Notes: generated by a model not told the origin, from the letters alone. A stretch of 64,000 bases of DNA from Erodium maritimum (GCA_963921825.1 OY997595.1:16237228-16301227); one strand, 5' to 3'; positions 37,975-50,131 are shown, numbered from the stretch's first letter. Program-made: numbers and translations.

Positions 37975-38290
37975 ATCGAGCCTGAAACACGGCACCCAGT
38001 GCCCAACACGACCCGCAAGCCCAAACACGACCCGTAGGCCCAACACACTATGATATGTTATGGCCCGTCGGCTCCGACCCGTCGGCCCGATGCAATATGA
38101 TGATATGATATGATATGATATGATATGGCCCTTCGGCTCCGACCCGTCGGCCCAATGCAAGATGATATGATGTGGCAAGTCGGCTCCGACCCGTCGGCCC
38201 AACACGGCATGTAGGCCCAACACGACCCGTAGGCCCCAACCACATTATGGACCGTCGGCCCCAAACACGACCCGTAGGCCCAATACAACC
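37975..38290. repeat. Tandem repeat block in LTR B
   Basis: Repeated GGCTCCGACCCGTCGGCCC and AACACGACCCGTAGGCCC phrases with a (GATAT)n stretch at about 38098-38125. The position in the LTR matches the repeat blocks of LTR A and of the 50.9-kb element, although the sequences are unrelated. Confidence 0.8.
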
Positions 38291-40271
38291 GGAATCCTAT
38301 CCTCAAGGAACACACAACAGCTAATATCACGCATCGAAATGCAACAGATCAAACACGGCTCAACAAGTCCAACAATCTTACCATAAATACACAACACGTC
38401 GGTCTATCACTCACCCGACCATATCACAATAAAGGATTCACCATCCATCAAACACGTCACACTTGCCCACACATAGCAACAACGTGTTACACCGAATATA
38501 CTAGTTCTTGATTCTTAAACTTATCGACCCTAGGTCACACAACACGCATCCCAAACAGTAACAGGAAATTCAATCAACACACAACCTACGGTTCGATAAG
38601 GCCAATCTACCAGCACGACAATTTCCCAAGTATTGAAAGCGGCTAGACTAGTGAATCGCATCCTACATGTTACTAAGACTCGTCCGGTTATTTATATCAT
38701 ATAAACGTTCGTTCCAGTTTTATTATTACCTAACATGCATACTAGTAACTTTCCGTAATTAAACCGATATTCGCTAATTTCCCTACCTCAAGATGAACCG
38801 ACAACTACGTCTCCTAGCTACTGACGTCCTGGCTCGCTACCTTCGGTCTTCTCTTCGATTGAAGCCGGACTCTAAATTACACGAAAAGCCAAAATTACAA
38901 TAAAGTTACGACCAGTACCAAAATAGATTCCACCGTTGTCTTTTAAATTCGAGCGGGTTAACAGCGGGATTACACGACGAATCGAGTTCGAGTACTCGAG
39001 CCCCGAGGACAGAACCTGGTGCACGTTTTCCAAGGCACATATCCCATTGCACGGATCCCGAGGAACTGGCTTCGAGGCACGAATTTCAAGGCACATGTTT
39101 CGAGGCACGAGTCCCGATGTACATGTTTCGAGGCGCGGTTCCCAAGGTCCGATTCAGTATTCCGCTTTGTCCCATTGTAGGTCCGATTTTATTCGTCCAT
39201 TTTACTCGTTCGATGTCCCAAAGTTCCAGAATCGTTCCAAGGTCCAAAAACAGTTCTTTTTACTCAAACGTTCTTCCATTTTGTCCAACAATCCAGAAAA
39301 CCAGATTCAAAATAGAACTGTTTAGTTTTATTTTAATTTTTCATTTCTTTTCTTTTCTGTTAATTCCATTACTTTATGTCCCAACCAAGACTTGAACCAA
39401 AACAACCTGCGAACAACAAAAACGAAGACGAAAGGGTTTGGTTCGGTTTTCCAACCGACCACCGGCAAGAACGCCGACGACCGAGGTCTCACCTTAGGGA
39501 AAAACACGACGGCTGGTGAGGAGGAAGTTGTAGCGTTGGGAGCGGCGGAGTGTGACTGAGGATTTCGCCTCAGATCCGGACGAGACTGGCGAGAACACAC
39601 CGGATCTGGCGAGCGTCGGCGAGATCGTCTCGGTTAGACGTGCACGGCGACGACGGAAGGGGTCTCGGCTACGCTTTGGTGAAGGAGACGCGAGGAGAAG
39701 AGAAGGAGAGGACGGGTGAGGGAGATGAGGAACTCGGGGTCGATGGTCGTCGACGACGAGGCAGCGGCGCGTGAGGAGAGAGGAGGAGATGAAGAGGGCT
39801 GTGGCGCGTGAGGGGAGAGGAGAAGATGAAGAGGGCGGCGACGACGACGTGCAGATCGGAGAAGATGAGTGGGGAAAAGGGAGAGTCGGGGTTGGAGAGG
39901 GCGAGAGGGAGAGTGGGAGAGGGCTGCGCGAACGTGAGGGAGGGACTGATCGAAACCCTAAAAAAAGGGTTTAAATAGCCGAGCATTTGGGCCGGGTCGA
40001 AATCTTGGGCCCGGGCTGCGGATCGGGCCTGGTCCGCCCGGTTCAGCCCAAACTTTTTCCCTTTTTTTTTTTTTGCAAAAGCTACCACTTTTCGAACCGT
40101 TTTCCAATCACGACGCAACCAGAAACCGACCCGTTTTTCACCCTTGACGTTCCAATCGAACAAAAAATAAATAAATTAATTCTTCTACCAAGGCGGTCTT
40201 CACAGGTGACGTCACGGAACCGTGACGTGTGCCGTCACGGTATCCGTCACGGATCCGTTACGGGTCTGACA

Positions 40272-40540
40272 ACATCCTCTCTCAAACTTCGTTCTTCAAA
40301 TTTTCTTCCTTCACAACATCCTCTCTCAAACTTCTTCTTCAAATTTTCTTCTTTAATCGATGGGTCGTTTTCAAACATTAACGAAGTTACAGAATATGAC
40401 TCCTGAAGAAATAGAAGAAACAATGGGAAGGGTGGCTGCAACAACGGGCTAAATTTTCATCACAATATCTACGACAACCTCATCGATCACATATGCGCTA
40501 AATTTAGAGATGATGCCAACAATTAGAATAATATAATAAT
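40272..40540 (+). mobile_element. Harbinger-type transposase C-terminal remnant
   Basis: A roughly 43-bp unit (ACATCCTCTCTCAAACTTC...) is tandemly repeated at 40272-40352. Further on, FHHNIYDNLIDHICAKFRDDANN (about 40456-40525) resembles the extreme C-terminus of plant HARBI1-like transposases (DLIEHIWxxFG). It may be the other end of the element whose ORF1 start lies left of 35213. Confidence 0.4.
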
Positions 40541-40737
40541 ATAATGTATTTCATATTTGACATAAATAAAAATAATAGTTTATATTGGGTTGTTTTTTTA
40601 AATATTGAAATAGCAAACAATGACTCTAAACAATTATTAGTTGTTTAGCATTAAAAATATAGTGGTAGAAGGTAATAGTTTGGAGGAGAGATAAAATCAA
40701 AATGTGCTCAAACCACTGTTCTAAACTATTGCGTAGT

Positions 40738-41829
40738 AATAGAGAAATACGCTATGAATGAGCTCTGCTAGGGTTTCAAAACCTCTAGACCAGGCGACGG
40801 CTTGTCTCTAGGGCCGCCGTCGCTTCTCCCGTCTTCAATCCAGTACTGTTGCTCCGTTGATATGACGTTCATCCTCTTCACCCTCTCATGTTCCTCTTCC
40901 GCCCACGAGGGGGTTCGCGCCTTCAATGGAGGACAAACCTAGGGTTTCAGCCCCTCCCTACCGCGTCCCACCCCAGCGCTGCCTCCACCTCTCCCCGCGT
41001 AGGTTCGGCCTCTCCTCTCCGCTACCGTGGCGTTCCCGGCCCCGGGTTACTTCCAACCCAAGCAACGGCCCTGTCGCTCTGAACCCTAGGTCACCGAATT
41101 CTCGGGATTACCACGACCTTGCTCTGGTTCATGTTTCGGGTGGCGTGCTGCCTAGGGTTGCACATTCACCTCGGCATCGGGTTATCTCTCCCGATTAGCT
41201 CCCGTTACCGCTGAAGCCAACGGCGTGTCCTTCTCGTTGGCCTCCGTCGCCGTCGCCGCCTCTGAAGGCGTCACTGTTGTCCCTGAAACCGCCTCCTCCT
41301 TGGCCTCCACCATCGCTTCTTCCTCGACCCCTTTCTCGATTATGGATCTGGCTAATCGGGTGGGTCTTTGTTATTGTTTTTGTGACTTTGTTTTTGCAAG
41401 GTCAATGATGACAAGAATCCAGTGCTCTAGAGACTGGCCGTGGGAGGGGTCCCTAGGTGGTGCTTTGCCTCCCAGCATCACCATTACTATTGAGGTCCCT
41501 CAGGATCTTCGCTACCCTGCTCCTCATCGTCTTCTCTCTTTGCCCAGGAGGCATCACATTACCGTCGAGGTCCCGTAGTATCTCTGGTACCGTCTTCCTT
41601 CAGTGCCAAGGGGCGTCAACATACTGTTTGTAACGGTTCTGCTAGTCAAAGGATCTTAGTGCCATTGAGGCGTCAATATACCGTCTTTGACGGTTCTGGT
41701 ACTATAAGGTTCAGTGAACAATTATTCGTTCACATTTACCTTCATGGTCGAGGAACATGTTTCTCGAGGTATTTCGATGTAATCAGTATTAAAAGTTATA
41801 AAATTACAATTTTCGTTAAAAAAAAATCA
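40738..41829 (+). mobile_element. Retroposon G with 10-bp TSD
   Basis: Flanked by ATTGCGTAGT at 40728-40737 and 41830-41839. It starts with a CTAGGGTTTC, GC-rich leader and ends in AATTTTCGTT plus an A run (about 41818-41826). No recognised protein. It resembles copies A-E in layout, but its 3' end differs, so it may be a separate family. Confidence 0.75.
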
Positions 41830-41874
41830 ATTGCGTAGTGTATTACCCTCAGAGGTGTTCTATCTATTTATCAA

Positions 41875-42298
41875 GGGAAAACTACCAATACTTTTCCAAA
41901 ACCATGCCCATTTAACTGATGTGTACCATGGAGTTTAAAGTTAACTGATGCATACCCTTAAGTTTCGAAATGTAACTCAAAACCCCCCGTCAGCTAAAAT
42001 GATGAAAATACTCTCAACTACACTTCAATAATTATGTTAAAAAATTATTTAAAAATTAATTTTGTTATATATATATTTACGTATTAAATGACTTCATTTT
42101 TATTAAAAAAATCACTTCATTTATATTTTAAAAAAATTATTCAAATATTATCACTGAGGGTATTTTCGTCATTTTAACTAACAGACGGGATTTTTAGTTA
42201 CAAGTCGTAACTTCAGGGTATTAATCAGTTAACTTTAAACTTCAAGGTAAACATCAGTTAAATGTATATGGTATTGGATAGGTATCGGTAGTTTTCTC
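41875..42298. mobile_element. 424-bp foldback (MULE-type) element with perfect 9-bp TSD
   Basis: Left arm GGGAAAACTACCAATAC... and right arm ...GTATCGGTAGTTTTCTC are inverted copies for about 140 bp each, with an AT-rich centre. ATTTATCAA flanks it at 41866-41874 and 42299-42307. Confidence 0.9.
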
Positions 42299-42307
42299 AT
42301 TTATCAA

Positions 42308-43026
42308 CTTTGATTTTGTTATTTTTCAATAATACATTTTTTTTTACCATTATTCACTTACCATCTAGATGCTTTGCTTGGTTGGAGGGAATCATGATTC
42401 AGTATTCACACCCCACGGTGCTCTACGTGCGATCAACGGTAGGATTTGAATAGAAAAAGTAGCGGGGCCGGGTGGAGAGAAGCAAATCAAAAGCAGGGCA
42501 GAGGGAGGAAAGGCGAATCCTGAAGCGTAAGCGAATCGGAATCTCGGCGGGAAACGGGCCACGTGGCAGATGACGCGTGTTCATAGGGCAGAAAAGTATT
42601 ATGTAAATAGGAAAGACCCATGACTGATGATTGGAGGGGTCGCCTTTCATTTCGACCACACGAAACCAGAACCCTCTGCTCCCCCACCGTCCAACACTTG
42701 TCACTAACTCACGCCACATCCTTCTCCTCCCCTCTTCATGCTCACACCTTTTGTCAATTTCTCCCTTTTACTATTTTACCCTCCAACTCCTCGTCTATTA
42801 AGCTATTATACCAAAGGGTATTTCCGTAACCCAGCTGCGAAGCGGTTGTGTTTTCTATAAACAGTGCAACCTGGTCTTTCCTTTCTTCCGTCTATCGCCT
42901 CCTTCAACTCTAATTCTCGTGTCTCTGGAGAGAGAATATCCGAGAAAGTGAAAGAAAATAAATAAATCGCGAGAAACGGAGAGGAAATTAAGAGACCGGA
43001 ACGAACTTGAGATACTAACGGCGGCG
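42308..43026 (+). promoter_or_regulatory. Promoter and 5' UTR region of the B-box gene
   Basis: GC-mixed single-copy-looking sequence with a TATA-like CTATAAAC at about 42854, followed by a CT-rich leader up to the ATG. ACGTGGC occurs near 42560 as a possible G-box-like site. Confidence 0.45.
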
Positions 43027-43818
43027 ATGAAGAACTGTGCGCTCTGCAAGTCTCCGGCGCGGACTTACTGCGAATCGGACCAAGCGATCCTCTGCTGGGA
43101 CTGCGACGCCAAGGTCCACGGTGCCAACTTCCTCGTCGCTCGCCACTCCAGGACCCTTCTCTGCAACGACTGTAAGTCACCGACTGCCTGGCAGGCCTCG
43201 GGCGCGAAGCTCGGCCGCACCGTCTCCGTCTGTGAAAGGTGCGCCAGCGGAGTGAGCCATAGATGCGAGGAGGAGGGAAGCGCAGGAGAGAATGACGAAG
43301 ATTTCGACACTGACGGCGAGAACGATGAAGACGAGGAGGATGCCGATGAGTATGACGACTCCGAAGGCGAGGAGGAAGGGGATCGGGATGAGGAGGAGGA
43401 GGAAGGCGAAAACCAGGTTGTGCCGTTGTCCTCCACGCCGCCGCCTCCCGCCGCGAGTTTGTCCAGCAGCGAAGATGATTTTTCGGAAACGGTGAACGTG
43501 TATTGGCGGAAGCGAATGAGAGAAAATTGTGCGGATCTTCATTCTCCAGTAAGAAAACACAGCAATACTTGCTCTATTTTTCTTCTAGTTCTTAATTTCA
43601 CTTGTTATGCTGAAAATTTCTGAATCTTCGAATTCCAGGACGATGGAGATCGTTTTTCATCTCATCTGAACAACCGGTCAAAATCAACGGCCGAAGGTAG
43701 AGGAGAAGACACCTTCACCGACTCATTGAGGGCGTTGAAAAGTCTGAAAACGGATCCGGAGCGGAAGCCAGAGAGGGACGGTTTACCACCGGCGTGTAGG
43801 ACGGTGATATTACGATAA
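43027..43818 (+). CDS. B-box zinc-finger protein (BBX28/29-like)
   Basis: Nuclear regulator of the plant BBX family, whose members act in light signalling and flowering through protein-protein contacts. Exons are 43027-43548 and 43639-43818 with a 90-bp GT-AG intron (phase 0); the product is 233 residues. The first B-box is complete: C4, C7, C15, D18, C23, C26, H31, H40. The second (C46, C49, CERC at about 70-73) is partial. A long Asp/Glu stretch (about 86-132) follows, then a Pro/Ser region, NVYWRKRMREN, and a basic C-terminus. No CCT domain is present, placing it with the short BBX proteins. Reading through the intron would give a false 198-residue protein ending at 43623. The gene is intact. 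The paralogue assignment rests on N-terminal similarity recalled from Arabidopsis BBX28/29. Confidence 0.9.
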
Positions 43819-45650
43819 TAGGACCGGTGGATTGGACGTGGAGGATTTGAAGCCGTTGGATGTGGTGTTTATTAGCCGTAGGATGTGAGGTAGCGCGGTG
43901 TGTTTAATTAACAAGCTTAGCATCATTATTGCTCTAACAACATTGTCCTGATGTGTTTCAAATTCGGGATCTTCCATCACTGTTTTTGATTGAGATTAGG
44001 TTAGATTTAGATTCCAATGTGATATTTTTAAACCATGTGTTCTTAAGTTGTATTAATCAAATGGTTCCAAAAATGATAACCTTATTTTACACCAGTCGGC
44101 ACCTTAAATTTGGAATTTAATTATTCGATGGAACATAAAAAAAATAGATGAAATTACAAACTCCATAGTTCACTCGATAACGTAATCGTCATGTTGGGTA
44201 CATGTATGGTGGAGGCCGAGGGTAGAGCATAATGTGTCAGAAGCAAATGGCATGGCCAAACTTGAGGCACGTACATCACACCCTTTTATAGGATAAAGTG
44301 CGAAGCGTAGGAGCCATAGCATCCGTCTGTAGGACATTTTTGGCAAACTTATCAAAATTCATACTAAAGATCTCAGTTGGACCTACATATTTACGCAATT
44401 ATATTTTGACATAACCCCTAAACTCGACACACTAAAGCAAAAGGCAATGAGAACCCACCCTCAACCACCTCATTTTGTTTCTATAAAACTAAAGCTTCCG
44501 TGTTGGTCAAGAATGTGAATGTGTGTGTGTGGTTGCTTCAGTTTTTACTCAAACCACTTTTTTCATCTTCTTTCATTTGCATCCAAGCAAATATTGTCAC
44601 AAGTAGAATATTCGTCTCCAAAAACACACCTTCATGGTACAAACTTCGACTTTAAAATGGGTGGTTCATTGCTGAAGTGAATTGATTGACTTTGTCATAA
44701 CTACCGTTTCTTGTTTAAAGTAAATCTTTATCATCTGAATTGTACATCTGGCTATAAATTATTTGAGTATAAACTATTGTTAGCTTTGTGATACAATCGA
44801 TACTGGTGGATGGATTAAATTATTACACATGCACGTGGTAGACTAATTGTGTTTTGCTAATTGGTTGGTTGAGAATTAATTGGGATTATCTTAATTACAT
44901 ATTTTTATACAAATATCTTACGAGGATTGCGGATAAAATAAACGGAAGAGTGATTGTTTGGGTTTGGTTGAATTATTTAGTGCACAATTCAAGGCGCCGG
45001 CCCATCAACGTCAACTGCGAATTGCTCATTCACATGCCTTTCGGCTTTCCAAACTTTCAAAAAGTAAATGAATCAGTTTTAAATTAATTTGATTCTTAGC
45101 ATTAGTCATCAAGGTTAATACAATCAACTGTGCATTATGTTGACGGGATGGAAGTGTGATTAGTTATTATAATGTTTAGAAGAAAAGTAATGTCGGATTA
45201 GCTGTGGGGTCAATCACCTAATAGTGAATAGATTGGACCCAGTGGACAAGGTAACCACTTGTTTAAAACAGTTTATGTAGACTTGTTTGATGGTTGCTCA
45301 TATAAAATGGGGAATGGCTTGAGAGAAAAGAAAAGAAGCAAGTGGGTGGGTTCATGTGGAGGAGGTTTGTTGAGTGTTTTGAGGAATGAGAAATTGTGTG
45401 GCTCTGGTTGGACTTGGACTTCATAATTTTATCTACAACTGTGGTCGGACATGGTATTGATTTTGCCTCGGTTTCATCTCAAAATTCTTTGATCTAAACA
45501 GTATCTTTATATTACATGGTGTCAAATATCTCAATGTGATCATTGTTTAAGAGCGTATATATTAGATTCAAATATCTCAACCTGATCACTGTTTATTTTT
45601 AAGAGCATACTATTATATCAATCAAGTTACGTTATCAAAAAAGCCCAAGA
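43819..45650. other. Intergenic, no gene seen
   Basis: AT-rich single-copy-looking sequence with short chance ORFs; a (GT)n stretch near 44517-44533. Confidence 0.5.
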
Positions 45651-45654
45651 CCTC

Positions 45655-47120
45655 GTCTATCTCACTCCCTCTCCAAAAATTCTCTCTAGCTTCTCTCTTT
45701 TAATCCTAAACTCTTCTCCTCCGTCATGTACGGCGCTGGCCTCGTGGTTTCGGCCACTGAGGTCACTACCGTTCCTCCCCTCTTCCCCTTTTTCTCTATC
45801 CTTTCTTCCAGTTCCTCTCTCCTCTGGTGGTGTTGCAGTCCCGACCTTTCCTTCTCCTCGACGTTCCGACTTAGATCTGGTTGTGGGACATGTTTCCCCA
45901 CCGTTTAAGATGGAGATCGTTGCAGATCTGGGTCTGGTAGCGCAGTTGTGGCGTTTGGCTGGCTGTCGGTAGTTTCGTCGTTGCAGTGTCGCCTTGGTGA
46001 GTGTAAGCCGCTGACGCCGACGTGGCTCTCCAATCCCGGTCGTGGGATGCGCTTCTTGGTCTATTCAGGCAAGGATCGTTGTGGTTTTGGTCCGCTCTTG
46101 CCGCTTTGGAGGGCGGCTGCTCGCGTTGTGTGCCTCCGCTTCTAGATCTGGTTTCTAGAGGTCTTATCTAGAGACCCAACTCTTCTTCTGCTCGAGGATC
46201 CTCCCCCGTCTGCTCCAGCTCTCTCCCGTCGCGTTATAGTTTGGAAGCCTGTGATGGGACTTGGTCCTTGTTTTCTCCCTCAGCTTCTATTTCGGTTCTG
46301 GCCAGAAAGGGTTCTTTTTAGAGCTTGCTGAAGACTCATGGCGTGTTCTGGAGGGATGTTGGTTGTTAAGAACAGAGGTATGGTGTCTCTCCTCTGCCTC
46401 TTTTGATTCATTCGCTCCTTCTTTATCCTCTCCATTATTTCGATTTGGACTTCTGTTCTTCCCGTCCTCTTGGTTGGAACGGGCTCGCCGACATGGTGTT
46501 GGCCGTTGGTGAGGGTTTAGGCTTCTCTGTCTGTTTTGAAGCCAATCGTTTGGGTGGAAGGGGTTTTTGGTTTCGGTGGGTAACCACCGGGTCAGCCTTT
46601 GTCGATTAGCGGTGCTGACCGCCGACAACTGTTAGGGTTTCGGTCTCCTTCTCCTTGGGGATTGCAGCTCTAATGGGCTGAGAGTTGATTTGTTTCTCAT
46701 TAGGCTACGGATTCACTTTGCCCTGTTGTAGTTTTTTAGCTTCTGGGTCTTTTTTGTGCTTAATGGTACTAAAATCTCGGTTCCAAACCTCACATTTTTT
46801 AGTTTCTGTGTTCTTCACAATTGAGAAATCCAGGTTTAAGACCTCTGTTTTAAGTTTCTGGCTGTCTTGGTGTCTATTTGGTAGTGCATGTAAGTTCCGG
46901 GTGTTTAGACTTGTTATGTTGGTTGTTAGTAGTCATGATGGTTGCGTTGGTTTCTTGGTTGTAAGTTTCTGATGTTGTTCTGGTTGTAGTTTGTGGTGTT
47001 TTGGTTCTAAGGTTGTTCATCCCTCGTGTGTGGGGCTCTGGGTTCTTGAGGTTCCACTATGGAATGCTCGTTTGTTGTTTTTGTCCATCCTCTCCGTGTT
47101 CTTTATTTCAAAGAACCGAT
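45655..47120 (+). mobile_element. ORF-less retroposon (copy B), tail lost
   Basis: CT-rich start near 45655 (CTCTCTAGCTTCTCTC), AGATCTGG motifs, a GCTGACCGCCGACAACTG box (about 46612) and AAATC(T)CGG/CCAGG...AAACCT motifs as in copies A and F. A hairpin GTTCTTT-ATTTC-AAAGAAC lies at 47098-47116. The A-tail is missing: a foldback element follows. Confidence 0.65.
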
Positions 47121-47136
47121 GTTTTTATATATGCAT

Positions 47137-47605
47137 TCGAACGACCTATGTTAGCATAAACATATTGTGGTTACCTTTTTTTTCTTCTCAAAAACATACT
47201 TGTACCTTTTGTTTATTATCAAAAAGTAGCGACTTACATTTATTTTTTATTTTCCCGTTACTTTTGATGGAAAACGAATATGTGCTCATCACACACTCTT
47301 TATATTTATCATAAATACTGAAATCATCCCTATTCCTCTAGTTTAAATATTAGATATGATCGAACTAAGTGTTCAATTTTTTCTCTGGATGTCATTTAGA
47401 TAAGATAAAATAAGGACAATTTTGGTATTTATGATAAATATAAAGATCACGTGTCAAACACATGGTCCTTTTCCATCTAAAATAACGAAAAAATAAAAAA
47501 AATTAAACATAAGTCGCTACTTTTTTTATAATAAACAAAAGGTATAACTATGTTTTTGAGAAAGAAAGTCGTCATAGCATGTTTGTGCTAACAAAAGTTG
47601 TTCAA
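47137..47605. mobile_element. Third foldback element (about 470 bp)
   Basis: The arms (from TTAGCATAAACAT at 47151 and GTTTGTGCTAAC at 47581) pair over roughly 180-190 bp, including AAGTAGCGACTTA/TAAGTCGCTACTT and GATAAATAT stretches. No matching TSD was found, so the exact ends are uncertain. Confidence 0.75.
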
Positions 47606-48072
47606 AAACATATTTTTGAGGCTTTCCCGTCATCCTATAAATCCTTGAGTCTTTTATCTAAACCATTATTGATTTTCTAACATTCCTGTTATTTTAATTA
47701 TGTAATCGTCATTGAATAGTAGAACTCAACTTAAGATCATATTAGAGAAAATATTATAAAAATTACATAAAGTAAAATTTAAATAAAAAATGATATTTTT
47801 CCAATATAATTACTTAAGTGAGATTATAATATATTTAATTATTTAATGAAATTATAGTAAATTAAAAAATTAAATGAAATTATGATAAACTAAAATAAAA
47901 ACAAAATTGTAATAAATTTAAATACTTAAACGGAATTACAATTCTTTTTATTGAACCAAGAAATATGGCGTCATCATTGGGCTCGTCCTGTACTAGCCTC
48001 CGTCAATGTTTTTTTTTCTGGAATGATGCTCCACATTGTTTGATGTATTGACACCAACAGTATGTGATACAT
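47606..48072. other. AT-rich spacer
   Basis: No gene or element recognised. Confidence 0.5.
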
Positions 48073-48082
48073 AGTCATCAAC

Positions 48083-50131
48083 TTTTTTTTGATCGGCGAA
48101 AACATATTTAAATTAACCTCTTCTGAGGAAGAAAAGATTACACAAAAAACGCAAACTTACTAAAGCTTGCACAGGACCAAAGTAAGGGTACACAGACCCA
48201 GGAGCCAAGTAAGGGTACACAGACCCAGAGTCAAAGAAAGGGTACACCGACCCAACAGTCCCATAGCGGGGAAGAACAACCACAGAAAAGAGAGGGCACG
48301 CAGACCCAAAGGCAAAGCAGGGGTACACAGACCCGAAAGAGAGAGAGGGCACGCAGACCCAGGGGAGAGCAAGGGTACGCAGACCCAGAAGAAAAGAAAG
48401 GGTACGCAGACCCAGAAGCAAGAAAAAGCAATGGTACGCAGACCCAAAAGTAAAGACAGGGTACGCAGACCCAAAGGTAAAGAAAGGGTACGCAGACCCA
48501 AAAGCAAGAAACTGGAAAAGTAAAAGGTCTTAGAACCCAAATTTTACAGCCATGAAGCACTCCAAAAAAGAAAAGGTCTTTAACCCAGATTTGGCAACCC
48601 AAAGCGCAAGAGATACTGAAGTAATACCAAAAACATACAGCTTAAGCTAGTAAAGCACCCTGTCTCATTAGCATCATCATCCAGTCACAAAGACTGGAAG
48701 ACGAGAACTAACACATCGACGGTCAACACCGCAAGCGATAAAGACAGTCCAGATGGGAAAACCCATTGGAACACAAGAACCCCTTAAAATGAATCGAGTA
48801 AGAAAAAAACTGAAAGGCAAAAAGGCCTAAAACCTCGCCGGCGGCCAACACCTTAAACCGACGAGACCTAACAACATAGTGGGAGGGAGCAGATGCATAT
48901 CAAACCGAAAAAAATAAGGGGGGCAAAGCGTGGAAACAAAATTTAATCTGCAGAGAATGGTATACCAGTAAAAGTACCACGATGCAACACTGAATCCACA
49001 TCGATCCTCACCCAGGAGGCTGAAGAAGCGCGTCCCACGACTGGATCAGGAGCGAAGCATCAGGCAAGCAGACGAAACACCAAAAGCAGGAAGAGCAGCT
49101 CCACAACGATCCCCAACCGGATATGATGAGGAAGTGCGTCCCACGACTAGAGCCAGAACTAACAACCTCCAATGCTCCGAAAGACGCATCACGCAAGAGC
49201 CCAAGCGAGACAGATCAGACAGCAGGAGCCCGTTTTCAGTCCTCCAAAACCTAAAACGGCCAACACCGAGAAGGTCGAAAATAGGAGAACCGGTATTTCT
49301 ACCAAAAACAAGCTCAGAGTCGGGCAGACCCAGACCAAGCCTAGACCCAATAGGCCCAGACCAGTCAGGGCCAGAACAGAAAGGCCCATATCAGAGAGGC
49401 CCAGACCTGGCTTGCCCAAAGGCCCAGACCTGAGAGGCCCAGACCACAAAGGGCCAAACCAAACTGGGTCAGACCCAGCCCAACCCACCCAGCACCTGAC
49501 CCGGGCCGAACCCTACCCGGTTCATGACCCGGGTAGCAGGCTCGACCCGAGTCACAATCCGCCGCCCAACCCGGATGAGGACAACAGTCCGGCACACCTC
49601 CGACGAAGCCCAAACCTGGCCTGCAGAGCAAGAGATCCACAGAAAACTCCGGTGACCGATGGCAACACTCCGGGAAGACGAAGACTGGTGAAAGACCGAG
49701 GAAGAAGGTCCCCAGGTTGCACCTTGCAACGCCGACGTCCCGAACGAGAACCGGCGTCGAGAAGAACCCAAACCACGACCGGCCAACCACTGGATCTGGG
49801 ATGAAAGTGCACCAGGAGGGACGAGCACCCCCCCCCCCCCCCCACGCCATCTCTGACGGCGGCGACCGGCCAAGGTAGTCCGAGAAGAGGGAGGATCCGG
49901 TGACAGACGACCTCACCAGTAGAGGCTTCGCGCAGCTAGGGAGGAGGGATGGGGAAAGGTGAAGAAGTAAAGGAAAGGGGATGAAGGGGAAGTAAAGCAG
50001 GCACCGGCGACGTCAAAGGCCGAAGCCGGAGACGTCGCCGGAGAGTAGAGAGCAAGGTTAAAGGAAGGTACTGTAGCGACGGCTAGGGTTTAGAGTAGAG
50101 AGGTTTTTTTGGCGAAATTACCACCTGGGAG
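48083..50131 (-). mobile_element. ORF-less retroposon (copy E), full length with TSD
   Basis: Minus-strand element of about 2.05 kb flanked by AGTCATCAAC(TT) at 48073-48082 and 50132-50141. The A-tail shows as a T run at 48083-48090, followed by GATCGGCG. A hairpin CCTC-TTCT-GAGG lies at 48117-48128. The 5' end has ACCTCTCTACTCTAAACCCTAGCC. Within it are a minisatellite (48175-48510), the GGCCGCCGGCG box (about 48840) and a 14-C run near 49830. Long ORFs here come from GC-rich low-complexity sequence, not from genes. Confidence 0.88.
48175..48510. repeat. Minisatellite, about 11 units of 24-30 bp
   Basis: The core GGGTACGCAGACCC (variants with ACACAG) recurs about 11 times. Each core has GGGT...ACCC ends able to pair. 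Confidence 0.9.

Larger units (their letters stand above)
37269..40271 (-). mobile_element. Gypsy-type LTR B (3.0 kb), abutting LTR A
   Basis: The minus strand begins TGTCAGACCCGTAACGG (40271) and ends ACCGGATTTGGGGCGTGACA (37269). A promoter-like TATTTAAACCC lies at about 39970, followed by a CT-rich leader. No primer-binding site follows its end; LTR A begins there directly. The outer flanks ACATG (left of A) and ACATC (right of B) agree at four of five bases, compatible with one insertion. Confidence 0.75.

Noticed and set aside
43549-43626. Read-through end of the B-box ORF
   Set aside because: A clean GT-AG intron restores a conserved basic C-terminus in exon 2.
48175-48510. CRISPR-like spaced repeats
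   Set aside because: Plant nuclear context, variable unit sequence, no cas genes, and the repeats sit inside a retroposon.
48167-48602. Repetitive ORFs of 100-126 codons on both strands
   Set aside because: Translations of the minisatellite; open because the unit length is often a multiple of three and lacks stops.
49172-49916. Long overlapping ORFs on both strands (up to 210 codons)
   Set aside because: They lie in GC-rich low-complexity sequence of retroposon E, overlap each other in several frames, and match no domain.
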